Shown: in pieces, positions 7,492 through 16,069 of the stretch
Layout: each line of letters starts with the position of its first letter
Numbering within the stretch: position 1 is the first letter of the stretch
Assembly: GCF_000172155.1 (NCBI RefSeq)
Contig: NZ_ABIZ01000001.1
Coordinates: 7,659,105 to 7,723,104 of the forward strand
Reading direction: 5' to 3'
Source: Verrucomicrobium spinosum DSM 4136 = JCM 18804
GTDB lineage: Bacteria > Verrucomicrobiota > Verrucomicrobiia > Verrucomicrobiales > Verrucomicrobiaceae
DNA length: 64,000 bases
Made by a program: the position numbers and the translations under genes
The notes under the pieces: generated by a model
The model's database searches: none
The model's input: the letters and a program-made list of their open reading frames with translations, nothing else
Told to the model about the DNA's origin: nothing

Positions 7492-10338
7492 ATGCCCTTC
7501 CCCATCCTCCTCTCGTTCCAATCCTCACGCACCCCGGCATCGCGCCGATGGAGCATGCTGCTGTTGGGAATGGCTTCCCTCCTCACGACTCTGCCCCTGA
7601 ATGCCGCCAACTTCTATTGGCGGGGCAGCAGTGGCACGGGAGGATCGGCAGACTGGGACACCGCGTCATCATTCTGGTTCGACAGCACCTTGAAGCCCTG
7701 GGCCACCGGGAATGCAGCCATCTTCGGCTCACCCACAGATACCGATGCCGGCTTGGGAGGTACTTTGACCTTACGATCCGCAATCGAAGCCACCACCCTG
7801 GTCTTCCAGAGCAAGGCCAATGGTTATCTGCTCCAGGGCGACACCAGTGCACGCAGCCTGACCTTGAGTGGGAACATCACCATCGATCCTGCGGCGACCG
7901 TTACCTTCGGCCAGAACCTCACCGTACAGCGCACCGGGCAGATCCACGTGGACGGCGGCGGCAAGCTGGTCATCGACAGCGGCGCGACCTTGACCACGCT
8001 GGGGAGCAGTTTCCTCAACATCAACGGAGGCACCACCGTCGAGGTCAAGACCGGTGGCATCTTGAGTTCCGGCGAGACCTTCATCGTGGGGACCACCGCC
8101 TCTGGCAATGGAGCCTCAGGATCCGGCACCCTTCTGATCAGCGGCGGCATCGTCAATGCCGGTGCCAACACCTCAGGAAGCCGCAATTTCATCTTGGGGA
8201 ACCGGACCGGTAACGCGGGCGACGTGGTCGTGACCATCACCGGAGGCGAGCTCAACGGCAACGCCTCCGCCACAAACGGCATGGTGTTTGAGAACACCGG
8301 AGCCAGCTCGGCCATCTTCAACCTCGATGGCGGCACGCTCACCGTCCGGCGGGTGCTGCGGTCAGGAAGCCCTAACGCGGGCGAGGTCACCGAGTTCAAC
8401 TTCAACGGAGGGGTGCTCAGGGTCACGGATACCGCAGGGGACGCCGGGGACGTCAACTTTGCCTTCCTCGCCAACACCTCCGGCATCACCTACAACGTGA
8501 AGGAGGGCGGAGCCATCATCGATACCAACGGGCGAAACGTCCTGGCCGCGGCCCAGCTCGTTCATGCGGGCACCGCTGCGATCGACGGCGGCTTCACCAA
8601 ACGCGGCAGTGGCACCCTTCAACTCCACGGTGCCAACACCTTCACCGGGGCCACGGTGATTGAGGCGGGCACATTGAGCATCGCCTCCGATGGCAACCTC
8701 GGCGCAGCCCCCACCACCGCCACACCCGCCAGCCTGGTGATCCATGACGGGGCCACTCTGCGCACCACTTCCGCCGCCGATCTGGCTTTGAGCACCAACC
8801 GGGGCATCGCCATCGGTGCCGCCACTGGCGCGGGGACCAGCACCATCGAGGTGCAGTCCGGCTCACTCACCTTTGCAGGCATCATCGCCAATCGAGGAAC
8901 AGGGCCCGCGGGTCTGATCAAAACCGGTGCCGGGGTGCTCAATCTCTCTGGTTCCACCGCCAACACCTTCAGCGGCCCCATCACGGTGAAAGCCGGCACC
9001 CTGCGGGCCGCCAGCGCGGCGCGACTGGGCACCGCCACCAATGTTCCCACGAACTTCACCCTGGACGGAGGGGGCTTCGACTACACCGGCGGCGGCTCCC
9101 CCATCGAGCGGGGCATCCACATCACTGCCAATGGCGGCACCCTCTACAGCTCCGTGGTGGCGTGGCGGCTCAATGGCAATATCACCGGCTCCGGCACGCT
9201 CACCATCAATGTGACGGCGGGATTCATCTCCACCTCGGGCGACAACAGCGCCTTCACCGGTGACATCGACATTGCCGCCGGAGAACTCCAGCTGCGCAAG
9301 GCGGCGGCCCTGGGCACCACCGACGGCAAGACCACCGTCCGCACCAATGCCACCCTGTCCCTGGACCAGAACGGCACTGGGGGAGGCGGCCAGGTTCCGG
9401 GAGACAACAACTACAAGGACGCCCTGGTTCTTGAAAACAACGCCACCCTGCGCAACCGCGGCGGCACCGGCGGCGGAGCGACCAACAGCCTCTACTCCGG
9501 CACCGTCACCCTGCAATCAGGCGTGGCCGTGATGGACATCGCGGGTCGTGTGCTCACCGTGCAAAACGTCATCAGCGGGGCAGGAGGCATCAACAAAACT
9601 GGCGCGGGCGAACTGGTCGTGGAGGCACAGAACACCTACACCGGGAAAACCACCGTCTCCGCAGGCACTTACTCCCTGGGAGCCTCCGCCTCCATCGCTG
9701 ACAGTCCGTGGCTCCAGGTGAACAGCGGCACCACGCTCAAAGCGACTGCGCTCACCGGGACCGGGGGCTACACCACCAACAGCCAGGTCTTCACGGGCTC
9801 CGGCACCTTCCTCGGCAACTTCGGCTTGGGCGGCACCGCTCTCATCAAGGCGGGCGACTCCACCACCCAGGCCTTGAGCTCGATAGCCAGTGCAGGAGAT
9901 CTCACGGGCAACCTCACCTTTGATGGAGACCTCTCCTTCAGCGCCAACGCCAGCGCGACCACCCGCGCCATCTTCGGCCTGGGCGGCGCTGGAGCGGGCC
10001 AGTTCGACCGGATCACCATCACCGGTGCCCTCAATGTGGGAGCCAACACCCGGTTCGAAGTGGTCTGGGTGAACGGCTTCGAAGCAGGCTGGGGCCAGTC
10101 GTTCGATCTCCTGGACTGGGCGTCGGGCTCCGCCATCTGGGGCACCTTTGACCCATTCCTCGAAACCTCGCTGGACCTCCCTGAGTTCACCCTCGGCTCC
10201 GGCCTCTACTGGGACTACAGCACCTTCAAGGACGACGGCATCATCCGGGTGGCTCCCGAGCCCTCCCGTGCCTTGCTCCTGCTGGCAGCATGCGGCACCC
10301 TTCTCCTGCGGCGGCGGCGCAGCTATTCCGCTATGTAA
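7492..10338 (+). CDS. Beta-strand-repeat surface protein with PEP-CTERM sorting signal
   Basis: This 948-residue exported protein is made of autotransporter-associated beta-strand repeats, in which units of about 50-100 residues end in patterns such as GAGTLTL, NTFTGATVIEAGTL, NTFSGPITVKAGTL and NTYTGKTTVSAGTY. The N-terminus is a signal peptide (basic RR, then MLLLGMASLLTTLPLNAA). The C-terminus is a PEP-CTERM signal: APEPSR, a hydrophobic stretch LLLLAACGTLLL and a basic RRRRS tail. Such proteins are thought to be processed by an exosortase and displayed or linked to the envelope. No exosortase gene is in the window. A later ATG at 7555 is an alternative start. The last 16 bases overlap the convergent L,D-transpeptidase gene. 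Confidence 0.9.
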   Translation: MPFPILLSFQSSRTPASRRWSMLLLGMASLLTTLPLNAANFYWRGSSGTGGSADWDTASSFWFDSTLKPWATGNAAIFGSPTDTDAGLGGTLTLRSAIEATTLVFQSKANGYLLQGDTSARSLTLSGNITIDPAATVTFGQNLTVQRTGQIHVDGGGKLVIDSGATLTTLGSSFLNINGGTTVEVKTGGILSSGETFIVGTTASGNGASGSGTLLISGGIVNAGANTSGSRNFILGNRTGNAGDVVVTITGGELNGNASATNGMVFENTGASSAIFNLDGGTLTVRRVLRSGSPNAGEVTEFNFNGGVLRVTDTAGDAGDVNFAFLANTSGITYNVKEGGAIIDTNGRNVLAAAQLVHAGTAAIDGGFTKRGSGTLQLHGANTFTGATVIEAGTLSIASDGNLGAAPTTATPASLVIHDGATLRTTSAADLALSTNRGIAIGAATGAGTSTIEVQSGSLTFAGIIANRGTGPAGLIKTGAGVLNLSGSTANTFSGPITVKAGTLRAASAARLGTATNVPTNFTLDGGGFDYTGGGSPIERGIHITANGGTLYSSVVAWRLNGNITGSGTLTINVTAGFISTSGDNSAFTGDIDIAAGELQLRKAAALGTTDGKTTVRTNATLSLDQNGTGGGGQVPGDNNYKDALVLENNATLRNRGGTGGGATNSLYSGTVTLQSGVAVMDIAGRVLTVQNVISGAGGINKTGAGELVVEAQNTYTGKTTVSAGTYSLGASASIADSPWLQVNSGTTLKATALTGTGGYTTNSQVFTGSGTFLGNFGLGGTALIKAGDSTTQALSSIASAGDLTGNLTFDGDLSFSANASATTRAIFGLGGAGAGQFDRITITGALNVGANTRFEVVWVNGFEAGWGQSFDLLDWASGSAIWGTFDPFLETSLDLPEFTLGSGLYWDYSTFKDDGIIRVAPEPSRALLLLAACGTLLLRRRRSYSAM

Positions 10339-10787
10339 ACGGGCGTGCCCGGCTCCACCAGATCATAGAGCTCCACCACATCCAGATTGCGCATGCGCAC
10401 GCAGCCGTGGCTGCCCCGCTGACCGATCAGCTCCTCCTGGTTGGTGCCGTGGATGTACACGTAGCGGTCCTTGGTGTTCGCATTGCGCTCCTCCGTACCC
10501 TCCAGCCACAGGATGCGCGCCAGGATGAGGTCCGCGTCGGTCTTTTCCCCAGGCACCCATTCGCCCACAGCCTTCCGGCTCTTAAAGATGGTGTGCAACG
10601 GACTGTCCGCCCCGTGCTTCTCCGCCACACGAAAGGCCCCCAGCGGCGTGCGGTTGGAGCCCTCCTCAAAACCAATGCCAAACTTCGAGGTGCTGCATGG
10701 CCAGCTCTTCACCTGGCGCGTACCATCCCATAGGGAAAGGGTTTGCGTGGCGACGGAGACTTCGAGGCGTGGGTGCGAAAGTTGCAT
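10323..10787 (-). CDS. L,D-transpeptidase (YkuD domain)
   Basis: This 154-residue YkuD-domain enzyme would form 3-3 cross-links in peptidoglycan or attach proteins to it. The catalytic signature is complete: His113 in YIHGTN, then SHGCVRM with Ser126, His127, Cys129 and Arg131. The N-terminal strand pattern LEVSVATQTLSLW is typical of the domain. No signal peptide follows the chosen ATG at 10787. The open frame extends 15 codons further to 10832, but those residues do not form a signal peptide either. Export route is therefore unclear. It overlaps the PEP-CTERM gene tail-to-tail and diverges from asd with only 50 bases between the starts. Confidence 0.9.
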   Translation of the reverse strand: MQLSHPRLEVSVATQTLSLWDGTRQVKSWPCSTSKFGIGFEEGSNRTPLGAFRVAEKHGADSPLHTIFKSRKAVGEWVPGEKTDADLILARILWLEGTEERNANTKDRYVYIHGTNQEELIGQRGSHGCVRMRNLDVVELYDLVEPGTPVYIAE

Positions 10788-10837
10788 TTTGCAGGCGTCG
10801 GGGTAATCTGCCCGCCCTTTTCTACAAAGCAAACATC

Positions 10838-11866
10838 ATGAGCAACACCAAACATGTCGCGGTCGTCGGCGCCACCGGAGCGGTGGGAGTGGAAATGTTG
10901 CGCTGCCTCGAACAGCGCAACTTCCCCGTCGGCCAGCTTACCCTTCTTGCCAGCGCCAGGAGCGCCGGAAAGACGATGAAATTCAAGGGTGAGGACGTGA
11001 CAGTGAAGGAACTGACGCCCGACGCCTTCGCCGGTGTGGACATCGCCCTCTTCAGCGCAGGCGGCGGCATCAGCAAGGAGTTCGCTCCACACGCCACCAA
11101 GGCGGGCGCCATCGTGGTGGACAACTCCTCCGCCTTCCGCATGGATGACGAGGTGCCGCTCGTGGTGCCAGAGATCAATGCTGCGGACCTCAAGAATCTT
11201 CCCAAAGGCATCGCCGCCAACCCGAACTGCACCACCGCCATCACCCTGATGGCCCTGTACCCGCTGCATCAGGCCTTTGGCGTGAAGCGTGTGTTCGCCA
11301 GCAGCTACCAGGCCGTCTCCGGCACCGGAGCCCAAGCCATTGAGGAACTGGAAGCACAGATCCGCGACTGGGCCTCTGCCGACCGCAAGTGGGACGACGT
11401 CCGCCTCGCTGCGGACAAAGTGAAGGTCTATCCCCACCAGATCGCCTTCAACGCCCTGCCGCACGTGGACAGCTTCCTCGACTCCGGCTACACCAAGGAG
11501 GAGATGAAAATGGAGAACGAAGGGCGCAAGATCATGCACCACCCCGGTTTCCGCGCCAGCGTCACCTGCGTGCGGGTGCCCGTCTTCCGGGCTCACAGCG
11601 TGGCCGTGAGCGCTGAATTTGAGAAGCCTGTCACCGTTGCAGAGGCGCGCGCCGTGCTCGCCAAGGCCCCGGGACTCGATGTTGTGGATGATCCCACGCT
11701 CAAGCAGTATCCGCTGGCTCTCGATGTGGCTGGCAAGGACAACTGCGCAGTGGGCCGCCTTCGACTCGATTGCGCCCTCGACAACGGCCTCGCCTTCTGG
11801 ATCGCCGGCGACCAGCTCCTCAAAGGAGCCGCTCTCAATGCGGTGCAGATCGCTGAGTGCCTGTAA
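10838..11866 (+). CDS. asd: Aspartate-semialdehyde dehydrogenase
   Basis: This cytoplasmic enzyme reduces beta-aspartyl phosphate to aspartate semialdehyde with NADPH, at the branch to lysine/diaminopimelate, threonine and methionine. The 342-residue sequence has the Rossmann motif HVAVVGATGAVGVEML, the substrate segment VDNSSAFRMDDEVPLVVPE, the nucleophile Cys131 in ANPNCTTA, and the VTCVRVPVFRAHSVAV segment near the C-terminus with the conserved Arg and His. The ATG at 10838 gives the canonical N-terminus MSNTKHVAVVG; the upstream extension of the frame to 10697 antiparallels the transpeptidase gene and is not family-like. A strong terminator at 11891-11924 ends the transcript. Confidence 0.97.
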   Translation: MSNTKHVAVVGATGAVGVEMLRCLEQRNFPVGQLTLLASARSAGKTMKFKGEDVTVKELTPDAFAGVDIALFSAGGGISKEFAPHATKAGAIVVDNSSAFRMDDEVPLVVPEINAADLKNLPKGIAANPNCTTAITLMALYPLHQAFGVKRVFASSYQAVSGTGAQAIEELEAQIRDWASADRKWDDVRLAADKVKVYPHQIAFNALPHVDSFLDSGYTKEEMKMENEGRKIMHHPGFRASVTCVRVPVFRAHSVAVSAEFEKPVTVAEARAVLAKAPGLDVVDDPTLKQYPLALDVAGKDNCAVGRLRLDCALDNGLAFWIAGDQLLKGAALNAVQIAECL

Positions 11867-11890
11867 CCGACACCCTGGCAGACTCTTCCA

Positions 11891-11924
11891 CCCCGCAGCG
11901 GCCTTCTGGTCCTGCGGGGTTTTT
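11891..11924 (+). terminator. Rho-independent terminator after asd
   Basis: CCCCGCAG and CTGCGGGG form an 8-bp stem with a 13-base loop, directly followed by TTTTTG. It lies 24 bases after the asd stop codon. Confidence 0.88.
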
Positions 11925-11995
11925 GTTGGTTTGTCCGAGCGCGTCGTTCAATCGTCCCGCCTCCCGCCGTCCTGCTTGATGTCCCGGCACTTCCA

Positions 11996-13264
11996 GTGCA
12001 CTTTGACAAGGCTGTGACATCCGTTGGACATGCCCCGCACCCCTCTTTGCTCCAGCCGCCTTCGCCGCTGGAACTCGCGCGTGCGAAGCAGGCTGCAGGC
12101 GACCTGGTGTTTCTCGACAGCGCCATCGCTACCAACAGTTCCTTCTCCATCGTCGCCGAGGCCCCGGAAGAAGTGCTGACCGGCAATCTCTTTGAAGATG
12201 CCTCCAAGCTTCGCGAGATCATGCAGCAGCACCGTCCCCGCCATGTGGCGGATCTCGGTGCTCCGGCTGGTGGCCTCTATGGATGGATCGGGTTTGACGG
12301 GCAATACACGCTGGGCCGCTTTGCCCGATGCCACGTGTATCAACACGGAACCCAGTCCTGGCTCAAGACTGGAGACGGCGCGGGCGATGGCAGGCCGGAT
12401 CTGCTCAAGGCCACTGCCACCGCGCCGGTGGAGACCCTCCTTCCCGAGTTCACGCCATGCATGACAGAGGAGGACTTCTGCAACCGCGTCCGGCGCGCGC
12501 AGGAGTACATCACCGCGGGTGATATCTACCAGGTGAACCTCTCCTATCCCTGGTCCGCCACCTGGCCGGCGGGCTTGGATCCATGGCGTTTCTACGAGCG
12601 GCTGCGCAAGGCCTCCCCCGCCCCCTACAGTGCTTACCTGAACCTTGCCGGCACCCAGGTGTTCAGCGCATCACCCGAGTGCTTCCTCAAGATCAGCGGC
12701 AATCACATCGTGACCCGCCCCATCAAAGGGACACGACCGCGCGCCAGCGAAGCGATCGAAGACCAGTGCCTCGCCGGCGAACTGCTCAACTCCCCCAAAG
12801 AACGTGCGGAGCTCGTGATGATCACTGACCTGGAACGCAACGATCTGGGACAGGTTTGTGAATACGGCAGCGTACAGGTGACGGCGTTGTTGAAGCACGA
12901 ACGCCATGCGCAGGTGCATCATCTCGTCTCCACCGTGGAAGGCACCCTGCGGCCTGATGTGGATCACCTCGATGCGTTTCTGGCATGCTTTCCCGGCGGC
13001 TCCATCAGCGGTGCGCCAAAGAAGCGCGCCCTGGAGATCATTCACGAACTTGAGCCGCATCCACGCGGCCTCTACACCGGCGCCATCGGCTGCTTTGGCT
13101 TCAATGGTGAAAGCCACTTCAGCATCGCCATCCGCACCGCCTGGCGTGAAGGTGAGCACGCCATGTTCAACACCGGTGCCGGCATCGTGGCAGATTCGGA
13201 TCCGCTGCGTGAGTGGGAGGAAACTCGCCACAAAGCCGCAGGCCTGCTGCTGGCCAGCCGTTGA
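11996..13264 (+). CDS. pabB: Aminodeoxychorismate synthase component I (PabB type)
   Basis: This 422-residue chorismate-binding enzyme adds ammonia to chorismate for 4-aminobenzoate and folate synthesis. The key motif is TRPIKGTRPR with Lys244, the lysine that marks PabB; anthranilate synthases have Ala at that place. Other family segments present are IYQVNLSYPW, SASPECFLKI, MITDLERNDLGQVC, VEGTLRPDVDHLDAFLACFPGGSISGAPKKRA and LYTGAIGCFGF. The start is GTG at 11996; a second in-frame GTG at 12014 is possible and no clear ribosome site decides. No PabA-type glutaminase gene is adjacent, so the amidotransferase partner would be shared with anthranilate synthase or encoded elsewhere. A symmetric terminator follows at 13291-13330. 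Confidence 0.9.
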   Translation: MHFDKAVTSVGHAPHPSLLQPPSPLELARAKQAAGDLVFLDSAIATNSSFSIVAEAPEEVLTGNLFEDASKLREIMQQHRPRHVADLGAPAGGLYGWIGFDGQYTLGRFARCHVYQHGTQSWLKTGDGAGDGRPDLLKATATAPVETLLPEFTPCMTEEDFCNRVRRAQEYITAGDIYQVNLSYPWSATWPAGLDPWRFYERLRKASPAPYSAYLNLAGTQVFSASPECFLKISGNHIVTRPIKGTRPRASEAIEDQCLAGELLNSPKERAELVMITDLERNDLGQVCEYGSVQVTALLKHERHAQVHHLVSTVEGTLRPDVDHLDAFLACFPGGSISGAPKKRALEIIHELEPHPRGLYTGAIGCFGFNGESHFSIAIRTAWREGEHAMFNTGAGIVADSDPLREWEETRHKAAGLLLASR

Positions 13265-13290
13265 CTCTCAACATCAATTGCCGCCTCTTG

Positions 13291-13330
13291 GAAAAAAAGA
13301 GCCCGCGGCTGCGAGAGCCGCGGGCTTTTG
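13291..13330. terminator. Bidirectional terminator between pabB and the HU gene
   Basis: AGCCCGCGGCT and AGCCGCGGGCT form an 11-bp stem with a 5-base loop (13300-13326). An A-run precedes it and a TTTT follows, so it can serve pabB on the plus strand and the HU gene on the minus strand. Confidence 0.87.
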
Positions 13331-13383
13331 TCTGAGAGAGAGTGACTGAACGCGTCTCAAGAAAGACGTCTTCAGCGGATCGC

Positions 13384-13659
13384 TTAGAGCGCGCCTTTGA
13401 GGGCGGAGGAGGGAACGAAGCGAACCGTCTTGGAGGCTTTGATCTTCATGGCTTCACCCGTCTTCGGGTTGCGGCCGGTGCGGGCGGCACGCTTGGCCAC
13501 CTTGAAGGTACCGAAGCCGATAAGCTGGACCGTACCGGTCTTTGCCACGCCCTTGGAAATCGAAGCGAGCACGGCTTCCACGGCATCCGAAGCGGCGCGT
13601 TTGGAAGTGTCCCCGCCGAGATTCTTTTGCACGGCTTCAATAAGTTCAGCTTTATTCAT
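13384..13659 (-). CDS. hup: HU-family nucleoid DNA-binding protein
   Basis: This 91-residue histone-like protein binds and bends DNA as a dimer. The sequence is canonical HU: MNKAELIEAVQ at the N-terminus, the hydrophobic core VQLIGFGTFKVAKRAARTGRNPKTGE leading into the beta arm, and a C-terminal helix (VRFVPSSALKGAL). The proline-tipped arm motif RNPKTG is intact. The open frame extends upstream to 13899 but those residues are antisense to the carbonic anhydrase gene; the ATG at 13659 gives the family length. A promoter with a 17-base spacer is visible at 13727-13755 and the shared terminator lies at 13291-13330. Confidence 0.96.
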   Translation of the reverse strand: MNKAELIEAVQKNLGGDTSKRAASDAVEAVLASISKGVAKTGTVQLIGFGTFKVAKRAARTGRNPKTGEAMKIKASKTVRFVPSSALKGAL

Positions 13660-13726
13660 GGTCTGCGTGATATGTTTGGGTTGCTGGAAGGACCCTCTGC
13701 TGGATAAGTGCGGGGCTTCGCGTTTG

Positions 13727-13755
13727 TTTATGGATAAATTCACGGAAAGCGTCAA
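13727..13755 (-). promoter_or_regulatory. Predicted sigma-70-type promoter of the HU gene
   Basis: On the minus strand TTGACG (13755-13750) is separated by 17 bases from CATAAA (13732-13727). It would give a leader of about 60 bases before the HU start codon. Only the spacing and hexamers support it. Confidence 0.5.
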
Positions 13756-13789
13756 CCCCATTTCGTCTCCAGCCCTTATTTTTTCAGGC

Positions 13790-14308
13790 ATGAAACGCTT
13801 TTTGCTGCCACAAGAATCACCCCGGATTGACATCACTGCATTCATCGCCGCAGGAGCAGTTGTGGTAGGTGGTGTGACCGTCTCCGCCGAAGCCAGCATT
13901 TGGTACAGTTGTGTTCTCCGTGGCGATATTAATCACATTCATATTGGCCCCCGCTCCAACATTCAGGACGGCACTATTGTGCATGTGGCAGATGACTTTG
14001 AGGCGAGGGTGGGTGAGGCCGTCAGCGTGGGCCACAGAGCCATCATCCACGCCTGCACCATCGGAGATGAGACTCTGGTCGGCATGGGGGCCATCGTCAT
14101 GGATGGTGCCGTCATCGGTCCACGCTGCATCATCGCAGCCGGAGCCCTGGTGACCAAGCACACCGTGGTGCCCGAGGGCTCGCTCATCGTAGGCTCACCT
14201 GCACGGGTGGTGCGAACCCTGAGCCAGGAGGAACAGGCAGGAAATGCCCGGCTTGCCGCGAAATACGTCGAAATCTCGCGCCGATACCGGGACATGGGCC
14301 AACTGTAA
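13790..14308 (+). CDS. Gamma-carbonic anhydrase-like left-handed beta-helix protein
   Basis: This 172-residue protein has hexapeptide repeats of the LbetaH fold, in the order expected for the gamma-carbonic anhydrase/YrdA family: IWYSCVLRGDINHIHIGPRSNIQDGTIVHV, VGHRAIIHACTIGDETLVGMGAIVMDGAVIG and AAGALVTKHTVVPEGSLIVGSPARVVR. Histidines in DGTIVH, VGHRAIIHAC lie where the family binds its metal between subunits of the trimer. Whether it hydrates CO2 or has another role cannot be told from sequence; many YrdA-type proteins lack shown activity. The ATG at 13790 gives the family N-terminus. It is transcribed divergently from the HU gene. Confidence 0.9.
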   Translation: MKRFLLPQESPRIDITAFIAAGAVVVGGVTVSAEASIWYSCVLRGDINHIHIGPRSNIQDGTIVHVADDFEARVGEAVSVGHRAIIHACTIGDETLVGMGAIVMDGAVIGPRCIIAAGALVTKHTVVPEGSLIVGSPARVVRTLSQEEQAGNARLAAKYVEISRRYRDMGQL

Positions 14309-14415
14309 AATGCCAGACGAGGCGTATCTGCATCGAACTGCCGCTTGAGATTCCAGCAGGATTGTTCCAAGGAAAGATGCCCATGCCGTGAAGGCATCCC
14401 TCACTTCCTCCTGCC

Positions 14416-15303
14416 ATGTCTGCCGATCTCAAGTCTTATCTCACTCAACGTGTCGCCTTTGTGGATGCGGCGCTGGATCGTTTTGTAGCAGCGGCAGAGA
14501 CCCGGCCGGTGACGATTCACAAGGCCATGCGGCACAGTCTGTTCGCGGGTGGGAAACGGCTCCGCCCCATCCTCTGTCTTGCCGCAGCCGAAGCTTGTGG
14601 CGGCTCGCTGGAGAATGCCTTGTACGCTGCGTGCGCAGTCGAGTGTCTTCACACCTATTCGCTCATTCATGATGACCTGCCCTGCATGGATGATGACGAC
14701 ATGCGGCGCGGTGTGCCCACCTGTCACAAGGTCTTTGGCGAGGCCATGGCCCTGCTGGCCGGGGATGCACTGCAGGCGCTCTCGTTTGAACTGGTGGCGC
14801 AAACTCCGGTGACCCACCGCCACTCTCCCGCCGCCATGGTCTTGGAACTGGCCCGCACTGCCGGCAGCCTGCATCTGGTGGGCGGACAGGTCGCGGATCT
14901 GGAAGGGGAAGGCAAGAAGCTCGGCATCGAGGACCTGCGCTACATTCACGAAAGCAAGACCGCCGCACTGTTGACCTCCAGCGTGAAGCTGGGCGGCATG
15001 AGTGCTGATGCGCAGTTGGATCAAGTGCAGGCGCTGCATGACTTCGGCATGGCCACAGGGCTGGCCTTCCAGATCATCGACGACATCCTGGACGTGACGC
15101 AGACCACGGAAAAGCTGGGCAAAAGCGCTGGCAAAGACGTGGCCTCGGAGAAGTCCACCTACCCCGCCCTCATGGGCCTGGACGCCTCCCGCGATGAAGC
15201 TCATCGACTCACCGGGAAAGCGCGCCAGGCGCTGGAAGTCTTCGGCCCCAACGGTCACTGGCTGCATCAACTGGCAGACTACCTTCTCAAGCGCGACTAC
15301 TAG
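14416..15303 (+). CDS. ispA: Polyprenyl diphosphate synthase (farnesyl/geranylgeranyl type)
   Basis: This cytosolic prenyltransferase condenses isopentenyl diphosphate with allylic diphosphates to give C15-C20 precursors for quinones, undecaprenol and carotenoids or hopanoids. The 295-residue sequence has both Asp-rich motifs: the first in LIHDDLPCMDDDDMRRG (Asp86, Asp87, Asp92) and the second in FQIIDDILD. It also has GGKRLRP for diphosphate binding. The two-residue insertion in the first motif (DDLPCMD) is the bacterial FPP/GGPP synthase form. Product chain length is not certain. The downstream small zincin gene begins 23 bases after its stop, so the two may be cotranscribed. Confidence 0.93.
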   Translation: MSADLKSYLTQRVAFVDAALDRFVAAAETRPVTIHKAMRHSLFAGGKRLRPILCLAAAEACGGSLENALYAACAVECLHTYSLIHDDLPCMDDDDMRRGVPTCHKVFGEAMALLAGDALQALSFELVAQTPVTHRHSPAAMVLELARTAGSLHLVGGQVADLEGEGKKLGIEDLRYIHESKTAALLTSSVKLGGMSADAQLDQVQALHDFGMATGLAFQIIDDILDVTQTTEKLGKSAGKDVASEKSTYPALMGLDASRDEAHRLTGKARQALEVFGPNGHWLHQLADYLLKRDY

Positions 15304-15326
15304 CCGCACCAGCCGCCGCATTTTTC

Positions 15327-15686
15327 ATGCACCCCAAGCTGTTGCGACTGGCCCAGACGGAAGTTGAGCGGATCCTCGCACAGCTTCCTGAAACCGTTCG
15401 CGACGCCGCACTTGAGTGTTTCATCTCCTACGAAAACGCCGCAGACGAGTCCGACGAGACCCTGGCGGACCTGCTCGGGCTCTTCGAAGGATTCAGCCGG
15501 TTGGACCCTGAACCCTCCGGCCCGTCCGAGATGCCCCGCGTGCGCCTCTTCCTGGACAACCTCTGGCTCTATGCAGAAGAGGATGAGCGCACCTACCGTG
15601 ATGAGGTTCGCATCACTTATTTACACGAACTCGGCCACTACCTCGGCTGGGGCGAGGAGGAGGTCGAGGCCCTGGGGCTGGGGTAG
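15327..15686 (+). CDS. Small zincin-like metallopeptidase
   Basis: This 119-residue protein carries the minimal zinc-protease motif [13 protein letters not shown] near the C-terminus, with two histidines and a downstream acidic residue placed as in the MMP-type 'metallopeptidase family' (DUF1025-like). The preceding [15 protein letters not shown] stretch and the acidic N-terminal half are typical of that family. No signal peptide is present, so it is probably cytoplasmic. Substrates of the family are unknown. It starts 23 bases after ispA. Confidence 0.87.
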   Translation: MHPKLLRLAQTEVERILAQLPETVRDAALECFISYENAADESDETLADLLGLFEGFSRLDPEPSGPSEMPRVRLFLDNLWLYAEEDERTYRDEVRITYLHELGHYLGWGEEEVEALGLG

Positions 15687-16069
15687 GCCGCCTGCGGCGG
15701 AGACACAAGACTTCAAGACACAAGACGAAAGACCTGAGACTGGGAAGGGAAGGTGCTTTTCAGGCTGGGCGGAAGAGGGGCCCTGCTCCACGCATTCCTA
15801 GAACCCAGTCTTCCCGCTCCGCATGCGATGTTGGAGTTGCGTCCCGCATGCGGGACGGTCAGGAGGCAGGCGGCCTGGCGACAACACCAGGGCCAGGGAA
15901 CGTTCATCGCCCGGCGAAGGCCGCGTCAAGCCGAAACACTCCAAGATGCTGGCGCGTTGAAGGACGCCCCCCTTGCCAAACAAACATTCTCCATCCATCC
16001 AGCATCCCCCAAGGCCACTCCCCCCTCTTCCCGCTCGACTCCGGGCCGTCCCGCGCTACTCATTCTCCC
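15687..16069. other. Non-coding stretch with a palindrome and a dispersed repeat copy
   Basis: No gene was seen. The stretch holds short repeated ACAAGAC words (about 15712-15727), a perfect 16-base palindrome GTCCCGCATGCGGGAC at 15841-15856 and, at 15913-15963, an inverted, diverged copy of the 52-bp repeat found at 44834 and 45173. The open frame that runs into hemL from 15848 is not hemL-like before residue 75. Confidence 0.6.
15913..15963 (-). repeat. 52-bp dispersed repeat, diverged inverted copy
   Basis: Read on the minus strand this matches 44834-44885 at roughly 80 percent by eye. Shared blocks in plus orientation are GTCAAGCC, CACTCCAAGA and CTGGCGCG, in the same order and spacing. 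The two better-matched copies flank a gene-free stretch near 45 kb. Confidence 0.6.

Noticed and set aside
10697-10837. A longer N-terminus for asd
   Set aside because: The extra residues are antisense to the L,D-transpeptidase gene, and the family starts at the Rossmann motif right after the ATG at 10838.
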